Assembly (NCBI GenBank): GCA_036308445.1
Contig: JAXJVS010000132.1
Coordinates: 1-55,217, forward strand
Direction: 5' to 3'
DNA: 55,217 bases
Source of the DNA: MGBC113645 sp036308445
GTDB taxonomy: Bacteria > Bacillota_I > Bacilli_A > Erysipelotrichales > Coprobacillaceae
The position numbers and the translations under genes were made by a program. The notes below the pieces were generated by a model. It was given only the letters and a program-made list of their open reading frames with translations, was not told where the DNA came from and did no database searches. Shown here one piece after another: positions 15,171-24,399 of this stretch (within the stretch, counting starts at the first letter, position 1; each line of letters opens with the position of its first letter).

Positions 15171-18107
15171 ATGGGATATAATGAAAGATTGAGTATGTAT
15201 GAACCATTCTTTAATGAATGGCAGGTCAATCGTATTTTAAAAGAATATGATGATATTGTTTTTGTAGAATTACTTCATGCTCATTCGCATGAGATAGTAA
15301 TTATGAAAATGAAAACAATTATGGGTGATCAAAGAGAAATTGATTATCAGATTCATTCTATGTTGATGAATTATGAAATGAATCAGTTAAATCAATTAGA
15401 TAATACTCCTTACCGATTGGAAGAACATTATTTTATTGAAGAAAATGGTGAACTTAAAGGTATAGATATTTGTTTTATGTGCTATGGTGACTGGATTGAA
15501 GAGGAAGTTCCATTAATGAGTGAAGATATGTATAACTTAGGCTTAAAGTATTTAAATGGTGATACTAGGGTTCATGATGAATATAAAGCAGTGGAATTAT
15601 TTTTGGCTGCTGCTAATGAACATGATTCTAAGGCACAATGTACTTTAGGATATTGTTATGAAATGGGATATGGCTGCAAGAAGGATTTGACTCAAGCTGT
15701 TTATTGGTATATGGAAGCCGCAAATTTAAATGATGAAGTGGCTCAATGTAATTTGGCTTATTGTTATTATCGTGGTATTGGCACTGAAGTAAGTATTGAT
15801 GATGCTTTATATTGGTTTGAAAGGTCAGCTGAATCTGGCTATCCAAGAGCGTTATTTCAATTAGGTGAATATTATTGTTTTAATGATAAAGATGATGAGA
15901 AAGCATATAACTATTATATGCAGGCGGTAGAAAAGAATTATCCTAATGCTTTTTATAGTATTGGATATTGTTATGAATATGGTATATATGTTGAAACTGA
16001 TTATGTAGAAGCTGCTTCTTGGTATCATAAAGCTGCTGATAAAGGATTGCCACAAGCAATGCTTCAATTAGGATATTTCTATGAAGTAGGTGAAGGTGTG
16101 GAACTTAATTATGAAACTTCTGTATATTGGTATCAGCAAGCATCAGATATGAATTATGTTCCTGCCCATTGTTATTTAGGATATTGTTATGAGATTGGAC
16201 AAGGGGTGGAAAAAGATTTAGAAAAAGCTAAGCAATTATATGAGATATCTGCGAATCAAGGGTATCCTAGAGCGATGTTCTGTTATAGTAATATGATTGA
16301 AACTGAAAATTTAGAGTTATCCCTACAATATCTTCAAGCTGCAGTACAATATAACTATGTTCCAGCATTAAATAAATTAAGTTATTTTTATGAAACTGGT
16401 ACCTATTTACAAAAAGATGATAAAAAGGCTTTTGAACTTACAAGTATAGCTGCTTTGGAAATGAATGATACTTCAGCTTACTGTAATCTAGGTTATTATT
16501 ATGAAAGAGGTATTGGGGTAGATGTTGATCTTGCGAAAGCAAAAGAATATTATCAGATTTCTGCTGATAGAGGATATCCACGAGGAATAAATAACTTAGG
16601 TTTTTGTTATGAAGATGGAATGGGTGTAGAAAAAGATGAAGTGAAAGCTACACAGTTATATAAACAAGCTGCTGATTTAGGGTATCCTGCTGCTGAATGT
16701 AATTTAGGTTTCTGTTATGAAGCGGGTATTGGTGTAGAAGCGGATATGACTCAAGCAGTTCATTATTATACTTTATCAGCTAATCATGGCTATCCAAGAG
16801 CCCAATGTAATTTAGGGTATTGTTATGAAGTTGGATCAGGTGTGGAAATGGATAAAAAGAAAGCGTTTGATCTATATGAAGCTTCAGCAAATCAAAATTA
16901 TCCTAGAGCGATTACAAATTTAGGGTTATTTTATGAATTGGGTATTGGGACACAAAAAAATGAAGAAAAGGCAGTTGAATTATATACTAAAGCGAGTTCT
17001 TTACAGGATGATATCGCTACTTGTAACTTAGGGTATTGTTATGAAGTGGGAATTGGTGTGGAAGTAGACTCTGATAAAGCATTGGAATTATATAGACGAG
17101 CTGCTGATTTAGGAAGTGCTAGAGCATATTGTAATATTGGTTTGTTTTATGAAAGAGGATTAGTTGTTGAAAAGAATGATGAGATGGCTGTATCTTATTA
17201 TAAAAAATCTGCAGAAATGAATTATGCTCCAGCTATCTGTAATTTAGGTGTATGCTATGAATTTGGTACTGGAGTAGAAGCGAGTATTGAGAAAGCTTTT
17301 GAATGTTATTCTAAAGGAGCTTCTTTACATCATGCTCGTTCTTTGAATTATATTGGACAAATGTATCGTTTTGGTCAATATGTTGAAAAAGATTCTAAAA
17401 AGGCTTTTGAATGCTTTAAAGAAGCGTGTGAATTAGGAGATGAAGATGCTTCTATTAGTGTGGGAGCTATGTATGAGTTTGGTGAATATGTTGAACAGGA
17501 TTTTGCTAAAGCATTAGAATATTATCGTAAAGGTGAACGTCTTTCTAGAGGTCAATATAGTTTAGGAAATATTTATAAGGCTGGTAAAGGAGTAGATAAG
17601 GATTATGGAGTAGCTATTGATTATTTTAAAAAAGCTGCTCAAAGAAATCATGTAAGTGCTATTTATAATTTGGCTGTATTATATGATTTTGAAGCTAGTG
17701 AAGAGTTCCAGAATACTCAAGAGGCAATTAAGTATTATCAAAAGGCTGTTGAACTTGGTCATGCAGGTGCTATGAATAATTTAGGCGTATGTTATGAAGA
17801 AGGCCAAGGTGTTGAAAAAAACTTTGAAAAAGCTTTAGAATTATATGTGATGGCTGGTAAGAAGAATGATATTAATGGTGCTATGAATGCTTCTAAGTGT
17901 TATCGTTTAGGTAAGGGTTGTGAAATAGATCTTGATGAGGCTGAAAAATGGTGTAAGAGAGCTATTGAATTAGGACATAAAAAAGGCGATGAACAATTAA
18001 AGAAGATAAAAGAAGCGAGAAAAAAACAAGCACAGCCTGAAAATGTTATTAAAGAAGATAAAAAAGAAGTTAAGAAAAAAGGATTCTTTAGTAGGTTTAA
18101 GAAATAG
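15171..18107 (+). CDS. Giant Sel1-repeat protein (about 23 repeats)
   Basis: The 978-residue cytoplasmic-looking protein has a non-repeat N-terminal domain of about 115 residues that is acidic and Met-rich. About 23 Sel1-like helical repeats of about 36 residues follow, and the protein ends in a basic tail, KKEVKKKGFFSRFKK. The typical repeat reads A-x-C-N-L-G-Y-C-Y-E-x-G-x-G-V-E-x-D-x-x-K-A followed by Y-x-x-A-A-x-x-G-Y-P. Two cysteines per repeat at the first helix are unusually regular. Sel1 arrays form superhelical scaffolds for protein binding. The ATG at 15171 is used because AGGAG (15158-15162) is 8 bases upstream. No signal peptide or enzyme domain is seen. Partner unknown, but the upstream three-TM protein is the obvious candidate. 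Confidence 0.9.
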   Translation: MGYNERLSMYEPFFNEWQVNRILKEYDDIVFVELLHAHSHEIVIMKMKTIMGDQREIDYQIHSMLMNYEMNQLNQLDNTPYRLEEHYFIEENGELKGIDICFMCYGDWIEEEVPLMSEDMYNLGLKYLNGDTRVHDEYKAVELFLAAANEHDSKAQCTLGYCYEMGYGCKKDLTQAVYWYMEAANLNDEVAQCNLAYCYYRGIGTEVSIDDALYWFERSAESGYPRALFQLGEYYCFNDKDDEKAYNYYMQAVEKNYPNAFYSIGYCYEYGIYVETDYVEAASWYHKAADKGLPQAMLQLGYFYEVGEGVELNYETSVYWYQQASDMNYVPAHCYLGYCYEIGQGVEKDLEKAKQLYEISANQGYPRAMFCYSNMIETENLELSLQYLQAAVQYNYVPALNKLSYFYETGTYLQKDDKKAFELTSIAALEMNDTSAYCNLGYYYERGIGVDVDLAKAKEYYQISADRGYPRGINNLGFCYEDGMGVEKDEVKATQLYKQAADLGYPAAECNLGFCYEAGIGVEADMTQAVHYYTLSANHGYPRAQCNLGYCYEVGSGVEMDKKKAFDLYEASANQNYPRAITNLGLFYELGIGTQKNEEKAVELYTKASSLQDDIATCNLGYCYEVGIGVEVDSDKALELYRRAADLGSARAYCNIGLFYERGLVVEKNDEMAVSYYKKSAEMNYAPAICNLGVCYEFGTGVEASIEKAFECYSKGASLHHARSLNYIGQMYRFGQYVEKDSKKAFECFKEACELGDEDASISVGAMYEFGEYVEQDFAKALEYYRKGERLSRGQYSLGNIYKAGKGVDKDYGVAIDYFKKAAQRNHVSAIYNLAVLYDFEASEEFQNTQEAIKYYQKAVELGHAGAMNNLGVCYEEGQGVEKNFEKALELYVMAGKKNDINGAMNASKCYRLGKGCEIDLDEAEKWCKRAIELGHKKGDEQLKKIKEARKKQAQPENVIKEDKKEVKKKGFFSRFKK

Positions 18108-18126
18108 GATTTTCCTATTTCTTTTT
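18099..18126 (+). terminator. Terminator overlapping the Sel1 gene stop codon
   Basis: AAGAAATAGGA (18099-18109) pairs with TCCTATTTCTT (18113-18123) through a 3-base loop, then T residues. The TAG stop is inside the left arm. Confidence 0.85.
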
Positions 18127-18218
18127 GTTTGGGATAGTTTTTTTCTTGTAGTAGTGCAAAAGATGATAAAGACAATAAACAATAAAAATGATAGAATGAG
18201 ATATAAGAGGGATCAAAG

Positions 18219-19223
18219 ATGAAAAAATTAGAAATATATGGAACATTAGGACCAAGCTGTTGTCATAAAGAGATAATTAGAAAGATGTTTGAATTAGGAA
18301 TGAATGGTATGAGATTGAATTTATCTCATTGTAATTTATGGGATAAAAAAGAGTGGATAGATGCTTTTCATCAGGCGAAAGATGAATTAGGTATTCAAGC
18401 AGATTTATTGATTGATATGAGAGGACCAGAATTAAGAGTAAGTCATATTGATGAAGATATTAATGTTGAAGAAGGAAAAGAAATTGAATTATCTATACCG
18501 GTTATTCCTAATAGAGTATTAGAAAGTATTGAGATTAATGATAAGGTTTTATTAGATGATGGTAAGATAAAATTATTGGTTAAAGAAATAAGTGCAAGAT
18601 CTTTTAAAGCAGAAGTCTTAAGAGGTGGAAAACTAAAGAATAATAAAAGTATTGCGATAACTGGAAAAAGTATTGAAGGTGATGTTTTAACACCAAGTGA
18701 TATTTTAAATTTAAAAGAAGCAAAAAAATATGGTGTAACTGGAATTATGCAGCCGTTTGTTAATAGTGCGAAAGCTTTGATGGAAGTCAAAAATACTTTA
18801 AAAACATTGAATGCTGATGATTTGAAAGTTTATGCCAAGATTGAAAATTCTCATGGTTTTCATCATCTTACTGAACTATTTGACTATTGTGATTGTATAG
18901 TGATTGCTAGAGGAGATTTAGGAAATGCTTATGGTTTACCAGTATTACCAGCTATGCAACATCGTATAGAGCATACTTGTCATCAGTATCATTTTCCATA
19001 CATGGTGGTCACTGAAATGTTATATTCAATGCAGGAAAAAGCTGTACCAACTCGTGCTGAAGTTAGTGATATTTTTCATGCTGTGTATCAAGGGGCATCA
19101 AGTATTATGCTAACCGGTGAAACTGCTAGTGGAAAGTATCCCGTAGAGGCAATGAAATATTTTACTCAGACTGCTAGTTTGGCATTAAAAGAGAGAGAAA
19201 TTGATTTTGTAATAAATGATTAA
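18219..19223 (+). CDS. Pyruvate kinase-like protein lacking the C-terminal domain
   Basis: Pyruvate kinase converts PEP and ADP to pyruvate and ATP. This 334-residue protein has the whole barrel with its inserted B domain (about 72-160) but none of the roughly 130-residue allosteric C domain of the usual 470+ residue enzyme. Key motifs survive: MRLNLSHC (31-38), KIEN (207-210, catalytic Lys), ARGDLG (230-235, metal-binding Asp), VTEMLYSM, PTRAEVSD (277-284) and LTGETASGKYP. Departures are DMRGPELR for DTKGPEIR (the K of that motif is R) and TEMLYSM for TQMLESM. It is probably catalytic but regulated differently, or acts on another phosphoenol substrate. It follows a terminator and sits upstream of a two-component system. 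Confidence 0.8.
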   Translation: MKKLEIYGTLGPSCCHKEIIRKMFELGMNGMRLNLSHCNLWDKKEWIDAFHQAKDELGIQADLLIDMRGPELRVSHIDEDINVEEGKEIELSIPVIPNRVLESIEINDKVLLDDGKIKLLVKEISARSFKAEVLRGGKLKNNKSIAITGKSIEGDVLTPSDILNLKEAKKYGVTGIMQPFVNSAKALMEVKNTLKTLNADDLKVYAKIENSHGFHHLTELFDYCDCIVIARGDLGNAYGLPVLPAMQHRIEHTCHQYHFPYMVVTEMLYSMQEKAVPTRAEVSDIFHAVYQGASSIMLTGETASGKYPVEAMKYFTQTASLALKEREIDFVIND

Positions 19224-19374
19224 AAAAGTAAGTATACTATTGAGGTTGTAATGAATTAACTTTTTAGTAATAAAGGGTGTTTTATAGCCTCTTTTTGGTA
19301 TTGGTATATATTGTGTTTTATATATTTTTTTTACTGTATTTGTGTTATAATGGGAAAGAATTGAGGTGTATGCT

Positions 19375-20049
19375 ATGAAATTAAAGATCTTAGTTGTTGA
19401 TGATGAAGAACATATTAGAGAGTTAATACGTTTTTATTTGGATAAGGAAGGTTTTTCTGTTTTAGAGGCAGAAAATGGAGAAGAGGCATTAGAAGTTGTT
19501 GAGAATGAATATATTGATTTAGCAATTGTAGATATTATGATGCCGGTAATGGATGGTTTTGATTTTGTAGAAGAGATGAGAGAATTCAAAGATATTCCAG
19601 TTATTATGTTAACTGCAAAGTCTCAATCTAAAGATAAATTAAGAGGTTTCTCTTTAGGTATTGATGATTATGTAACAAAACCATTTGATCCTGATGAATT
19701 AATGGCACGTGTGAAAACGATTTTAAAAAGATATAGTATTAATAGTCAAAATATAATAAAACTTAATGATATTGTATTTGATGGTGATAAATATGAGATT
19801 AGATATAAAGATGAAATCATTCATTTACCATTAAAACAATTTGAATTAGCTTTTGAGCTTGCTAAAAATCCTAATCAGATTTTTACTAGAGAGCAGTTAA
19901 TTGAAAAAATCTGGGGGATGGATTATGATGGATTTGATCGTACTGTAGATGTACATATTAAAAGAGTAAGAGAAAATTTAGGGCATTTACCTGGTTTTAA
20001 GGTTGTAACTGTAAGAGGTTTAGGATATAAAATAGAGGTTGATTCATGA
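19375..20049 (+). CDS. OmpR/PhoB-family response regulator
   Basis: The 224-residue protein has a receiver domain (acidic pair DDEE at 9-12, phosphoacceptor Asp53 in IVDIMMP, TAK at about 82-84 and KPFDPDEL around Lys102) and a C-terminal winged helix ending with the DNA-recognition VDVHIKRVRENLG and the wing VRGLGYKIE. The ATG at 19375 is preferred over a GTG at 19366 because the TTGAGGTG site is 8 bases upstream. A TATAAT at 19346-19351 is the likely -10. Its stop overlaps the kinase start by 4 bases (ATGA), so the pair is translationally coupled. The signal sensed is not readable from sequence. Confidence 0.93.
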   Translation: MKLKILVVDDEEHIRELIRFYLDKEGFSVLEAENGEEALEVVENEYIDLAIVDIMMPVMDGFDFVEEMREFKDIPVIMLTAKSQSKDKLRGFSLGIDDYVTKPFDPDELMARVKTILKRYSINSQNIIKLNDIVFDGDKYEIRYKDEIIHLPLKQFELAFELAKNPNQIFTREQLIEKIWGMDYDGFDRTVDVHIKRVRENLGHLPGFKVVTVRGLGYKIEVDS

Positions 20050-21440
20050 AATCACTTTATGGTAAACTAATCATTGGTTTTTTTGTGAGTATTGTTTTTA
20101 GTTTTTCTGTAGCTGGTTATTTTTCGATTAATAGTCATTCTGATAAATTGGGTCAGATGACAATTAAAGAATTAAATAATTCTTTAGCATATATTATAGA
20201 ATTAGCTGATATTGTAAGTGATGATGAATTGCCAGTAGTTTTGCAGGCATATTCAGAGGCTTCTTCAGTTAGTTTTACTATTGAAACAGAAATGATTAAT
20301 GAAACTTATGGAAAAATGGATGAAGAATTAAATTTAAGTAAAAAAGATAGAGCAATTTTGTATCAAAATCCTAAAACACAAATATTAAAAGAAAGTTCAA
20401 CTATAAAACAGTTGACAAAATCATATGTTATTGATGGTCAGCAGGTTATTATTTCAATTCAGAAAGATGCTAATGATCGAGAGACTATATTTTTAGATTC
20501 AGCTGTTGTAGCTGTATTTTGTATGATTATTGCCGGAAGTATTATGTTTATTGTTTTAGCTGATATTATTGTTAAACCTATTGCCAGATTAAATAAAGCA
20601 ACACATGAGCTTTCTAAAGGAAATTATCGTGTACGTGTTAATTATTCTGGTAATGATGAAATTGCTACACTTAATCGTAGTTTCAATCAGATGGCTCAGC
20701 AGTTAGCTAAGTCTGAAGAGATTAGACAGCAGTTTATTTCTGATGTTTCTCATGAGTTTCAAACACCTTTAACGGCTATTCAAGGTTTTGCAACCATTTT
20801 AAAAAATGAGAAGCTAAAAGATGAACAACGAAAAAAATATGCTGATATTATTATTTTTCATGCGAAGAGATTATCTACTCTAGCAAAGAATATGTTACAA
20901 TTAACAATTCTAGACAATGATGATGTTAAGCTAGAAAAAGAAGAGTTTTCTTTAATTGAGCAGTTGATAAGAGTCATTGAAACTCAGGATGATCTTGCTA
21001 TTAGAAAAGATATTGAAATCGAATTTAATCGACCTAAAAATGATATCTTAATTCAAGGTGATGAAGCAAGACTTGAACAGGTTTGGATTAATCTTATTAA
21101 TAACGCAATTAAATATACAAATGAACATGGTGTTGTAACTATAGATGTGAAAAAGAATGTTAAAGATGTAGAAGTTTCTATTGCTGATACAGGTGTGGGT
21201 ATGAGTAAAGAAGCAATATCTCATATATTTGAAAGATTCTATCGTCAAGATAAATCTAGAAAAGTTGAAGGGAATGGATTAGGATTGTCGATTGTAAAAA
21301 GGATTATTGATTTACATCAGGGAACTATTGAGGTTGTTTCACAGGAAGATGCTGGGTCAGTTTTTACAGTCAAATTACCAATAGAACTTTCATTCCATAT
21401 TGGAAAGCTTAATCTCACAAAAGGTGGAGAGAAAGGATAG
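20046..21440 (+). CDS. Sensor histidine kinase
   Basis: The 464-residue membrane kinase has TM1 at about 8-27, an outer domain of about 120 residues, TM2 at about 152-174, and a HAMP linker (about 175-227). The dimerisation domain carries His236 in SHEFQTPL, where Gln replaces the usual Arg/Lys after the E-F/L. The ATPase domain follows, with the N box around 350-356, DTGVGM (381-386), FERFYR and GNGLGLSI (409-416). It belongs to the general WalK/VanS/PhoR class. It forms an operon with the preceding regulator, and its stop is only 5 bases from the smc start, so kinase and smc share a transcript. Confidence 0.93.
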   Translation: MKSLYGKLIIGFFVSIVFSFSVAGYFSINSHSDKLGQMTIKELNNSLAYIIELADIVSDDELPVVLQAYSEASSVSFTIETEMINETYGKMDEELNLSKKDRAILYQNPKTQILKESSTIKQLTKSYVIDGQQVIISIQKDANDRETIFLDSAVVAVFCMIIAGSIMFIVLADIIVKPIARLNKATHELSKGNYRVRVNYSGNDEIATLNRSFNQMAQQLAKSEEIRQQFISDVSHEFQTPLTAIQGFATILKNEKLKDEQRKKYADIIIFHAKRLSTLAKNMLQLTILDNDDVKLEKEEFSLIEQLIRVIETQDDLAIRKDIEIEFNRPKNDILIQGDEARLEQVWINLINNAIKYTNEHGVVTIDVKKNVKDVEVSIADTGVGMSKEAISHIFERFYRQDKSRKVEGNGLGLSIVKRIIDLHQGTIEVVSQEDAGSVFTVKLPIELSFHIGKLNLTKGGEKG

Positions 21441-21445
21441 AATAG

Positions 21446-24388
21446 ATGTTTTTAAAAAGAATAGAATTACATGGTTTTAAGTCTTTTGCTGATAAATCGG
21501 TAATAGAATTTATGCCAGGTATAACAGGAATTGTAGGTCCTAATGGATGTGGAAAATCGAATATTTCTGATGCTGTGAGATGGGTGCTAGGTGAACAGTC
21601 AGTAAAATCTTTAAGAGGTTCTTCAATGGCTGATGTTATTTTTGCTGGTAGTGAGGATAGAAAACCTCAGAGTCTTGCAGAGGTAACTCTTGTTTTTGAT
21701 AATGAAGATCATTTTATGCATATTGAATATAACGAAGTTCAAATTACGCGAAGATTGTATCGTCAAAATAATGAAGCTGAATATTTGATTAATAATGAGC
21801 CTTGTCGTTTGAAAGATATTGTTGATTTAATTATGGATACGGGTCTTGGTAGAGATTCTTTATCAATTATCTCACAAGGGAATATTTCTACGTTTGCAGA
21901 TAGTAAACCAGAAGATAGAAGAGGAATGTTTGAAGAAGCAGCGGGAGTTGCGAAATATAAGAAGAGAAAGATTGAATCTATTCGTAAATTAGAAAGAACG
22001 AAGGATAATCTTGATCGTGTTGAAGATATTGTTAATGAACTTGAAAGACAGATTGGTCCTTTAAAGAGACAAAAAGAAAAGGCTGAAACTTATTTGGAAT
22101 TAAAAGAAGAGTTAAAATCTATTGAAGTAGGAGTGTTAGTTAAGGAAATTGGTTCTTTATCTCAAAGTTTAAAAGAAATTAATGATTCTTTGGATAAGTT
22201 AGAAAAAGATAAAGTTGAAAATGATGGTGCTATTCTTTTGAATGAATCACAAAATGAAACTTTAAGAAAGAAAATGTTTGATTTAGATGGTGAAGTTAAT
22301 AATCTACAGGCTCAATTGTTAGATGCAATGAATAATTTACAGGAATTAGAGACAAGAAAAGTAGAAATTGATACTAACCGTAAACATTTATTAGAAAATA
22401 ATGATAAAGCTGATTTAGAAGAAAAAATTAAACAGTTGAAATTATTATTACAAGATGCGATTGTGGAATATAATGATCGTGTACAAAGGTATAATGATAC
22501 AAAAAAAGAAAGAAAGAATTTAGAAGATAGACAATTCTTGGGACAACAAAGAATGTCTAAATTAAGAGATGAAATTGAAGGTATTCAATTTCAGTTACAT
22601 ACTAAGAAGACTAGAAAAGAACAATTGATTGATATTGTTGAAAATAAGTCGAATTATAGTTTAGGTGTACGTTCAATTTTAAAGGCTAAGAATTCTTTAA
22701 ATGGTATTGTGGGAGTGTTGGCTGATTTATTAAAGACTGATACAAAATATGAAGAAGCTTTATCTAATGCGCTAGGTGGAGCAATGCAGTTTGTAGTAAC
22801 AAAAAGTGAAGATGATGCTAAAAAAGCAATTGCTTTTTTGAAAGATAATCATGCTGGACGTGCAACATTCTTACCTATTACTAATATGAAAGCAAGAATG
22901 ATTAGAGAAGAGCATATGTTAGTTTGTCAGAATACTGAAGGATTTTTAGGGGTACTAAGTGATTTTGTGACTTCTAAAGTGAATTTAGGAGATATTATTT
23001 CTAATCAGTTAGGGAATATTTTATTAGTAGAGAATATTCATCAGGCAACTCTTCTTTCTAAGGCGACTTATTCTCGTTATAAGATCGTGACATTAGCTGG
23101 TGATGTTGTTAATGTTGGTGGTTCTTTGACAGGTGGTCGTTATAAGACTCAGGATTCTTCTTTCTCTTCTTTAAGAGAGTTAGAAAGAGTTAAGTCTGAA
23201 ATTAATGTTTTAGAGAAAACGTTAAATGAGAGAAGAAAGAGTCTTAATGAATTAGAAAATGAACTTAGAGAAATTGCTCATTTCTTATTACAAAAGAATG
23301 TTTCATTTGCTAAATTAGAAATGGAAATGACAACAAAAAAAGGTGAATTACAGGTTCATAAGAGTGATTATGAAACATTGACAAATCAAAGTTTAGAAAT
23401 TTCTCAATTAGAGAGTGGAGAAACATCAAATCAATTGATTGAAGAATTAAATAAAGCTCAGAAATTAAAAGATGAATTAACTGAGGGTATTCAAGCTAAA
23501 CGTCAATTAAGAATGACTTTCGTTAATGAAAATGAAAAGATAGAAAATAATTTAAGAGAACAAAGAAAAGCATCAAGATTGATGCAGGAAGAAATGACTC
23601 AGAAGTCAATTGATAAAGCTAAAGCTGAAACAGAAGTTAATAATTATTTAAATCGATTAAATGATGAGTATAAGATGACTTATGAATATGCTTTTGATCA
23701 TTATAATCAGGAACTAGATATGTCAAAAGCAAAAGAAGAAGTACGATTATTAAGACATCGTATTGAATCTTTAGGTCATGTTAATCTTGATTCTATTGAA
23801 ACTTATAAAGAAGTTTCTGAAAGATATGAAACATTAAATACACAAAGATTAGATTTACTTGCAGCTCAGGATACTTTATTAAAAGCGATTAATGAGATGG
23901 ATGAAATCATGGTGAAAAAGTTTAGTGAAACTTTTGAAAAGATTAATGTTGAATTTAATGTAGTTTTTAGAAATCTATTTGGTGGAGGTAGAGCAGAACT
24001 TAAATATACTGATCCATCTAATATATTAGAAACAGGTATTGATATTGATGTTCAGCCTCCTGGTAAAGCGGTACAAAATATTTCTTTGTTCTCAGGAGGG
24101 GAAAAAGCATTAATTGCGATTTCTTGCTTGTTTGCAATATTAAGAGTAAGACCTGTGCCAATGTGTATTTTAGATGAAGTTGAGGCAGCGTTAGATGTTG
24201 CGAATGTTGATAGATTTGCGAAATATTTAAGAGAGTTTTCTACTCAAACACAATTTATTGTTGTTACTCATAGAGAGGGAACAATGGAAGAATGTGATAT
24301 TTTATATGGTGCAACAATGCAACAAAAAGGTGTTACAAAATTAGTAAGTGTTAAATTAAAAGATGCTATTGATTTAGCGAATAATTAA
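21446..24388 (+). CDS. smc: Chromosome segregation ATPase Smc, short-armed
   Basis: Smc is the ATPase of bacterial condensin (with ScpAB) that organises and separates chromosomes. N-terminal head: GFKSFADK, Walker A GPNGCGKS (31-38), and the Q-loop region. The hinge is at about 404-566, with the glycine-rich GDVVNVGGSLTGG at 552-564. The C-terminal head carries the signature LFSGGEKA (881-888) and Walker B with ILDEVEAALD (908-917). Total length is 980, against about 1,180 in Bacillus. Both coiled-coil arms are near 240 residues, roughly 95 fewer per arm. It is followed by ftsY, as usual, but is preceded by a two-component system rather than rnc. Confidence 0.97.
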   Translation: MFLKRIELHGFKSFADKSVIEFMPGITGIVGPNGCGKSNISDAVRWVLGEQSVKSLRGSSMADVIFAGSEDRKPQSLAEVTLVFDNEDHFMHIEYNEVQITRRLYRQNNEAEYLINNEPCRLKDIVDLIMDTGLGRDSLSIISQGNISTFADSKPEDRRGMFEEAAGVAKYKKRKIESIRKLERTKDNLDRVEDIVNELERQIGPLKRQKEKAETYLELKEELKSIEVGVLVKEIGSLSQSLKEINDSLDKLEKDKVENDGAILLNESQNETLRKKMFDLDGEVNNLQAQLLDAMNNLQELETRKVEIDTNRKHLLENNDKADLEEKIKQLKLLLQDAIVEYNDRVQRYNDTKKERKNLEDRQFLGQQRMSKLRDEIEGIQFQLHTKKTRKEQLIDIVENKSNYSLGVRSILKAKNSLNGIVGVLADLLKTDTKYEEALSNALGGAMQFVVTKSEDDAKKAIAFLKDNHAGRATFLPITNMKARMIREEHMLVCQNTEGFLGVLSDFVTSKVNLGDIISNQLGNILLVENIHQATLLSKATYSRYKIVTLAGDVVNVGGSLTGGRYKTQDSSFSSLRELERVKSEINVLEKTLNERRKSLNELENELREIAHFLLQKNVSFAKLEMEMTTKKGELQVHKSDYETLTNQSLEISQLESGETSNQLIEELNKAQKLKDELTEGIQAKRQLRMTFVNENEKIENNLREQRKASRLMQEEMTQKSIDKAKAETEVNNYLNRLNDEYKMTYEYAFDHYNQELDMSKAKEEVRLLRHRIESLGHVNLDSIETYKEVSERYETLNTQRLDLLAAQDTLLKAINEMDEIMVKKFSETFEKINVEFNVVFRNLFGGGRAELKYTDPSNILETGIDIDVQPPGKAVQNISLFSGGEKALIAISCLFAILRVRPVPMCILDEVEAALDVANVDRFAKYLREFSTQTQFIVVTHREGTMEECDILYGATMQQKGVTKLVSVKLKDAIDLANN

Positions 24389-24399
24389 GGAGGAAGTCT

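Noticed and set aside
15628..16067. Antisense open frames in the Sel1 gene
   Set aside because: They mirror the repeated codons of the Sel1 array and have no start signals.
15500..18000. Long tandem DNA repeat of about 108 bp
   Set aside because: The periodicity is in the protein (Sel1 repeats); the DNA copies have diverged, so it is not satellite or a recent duplication.
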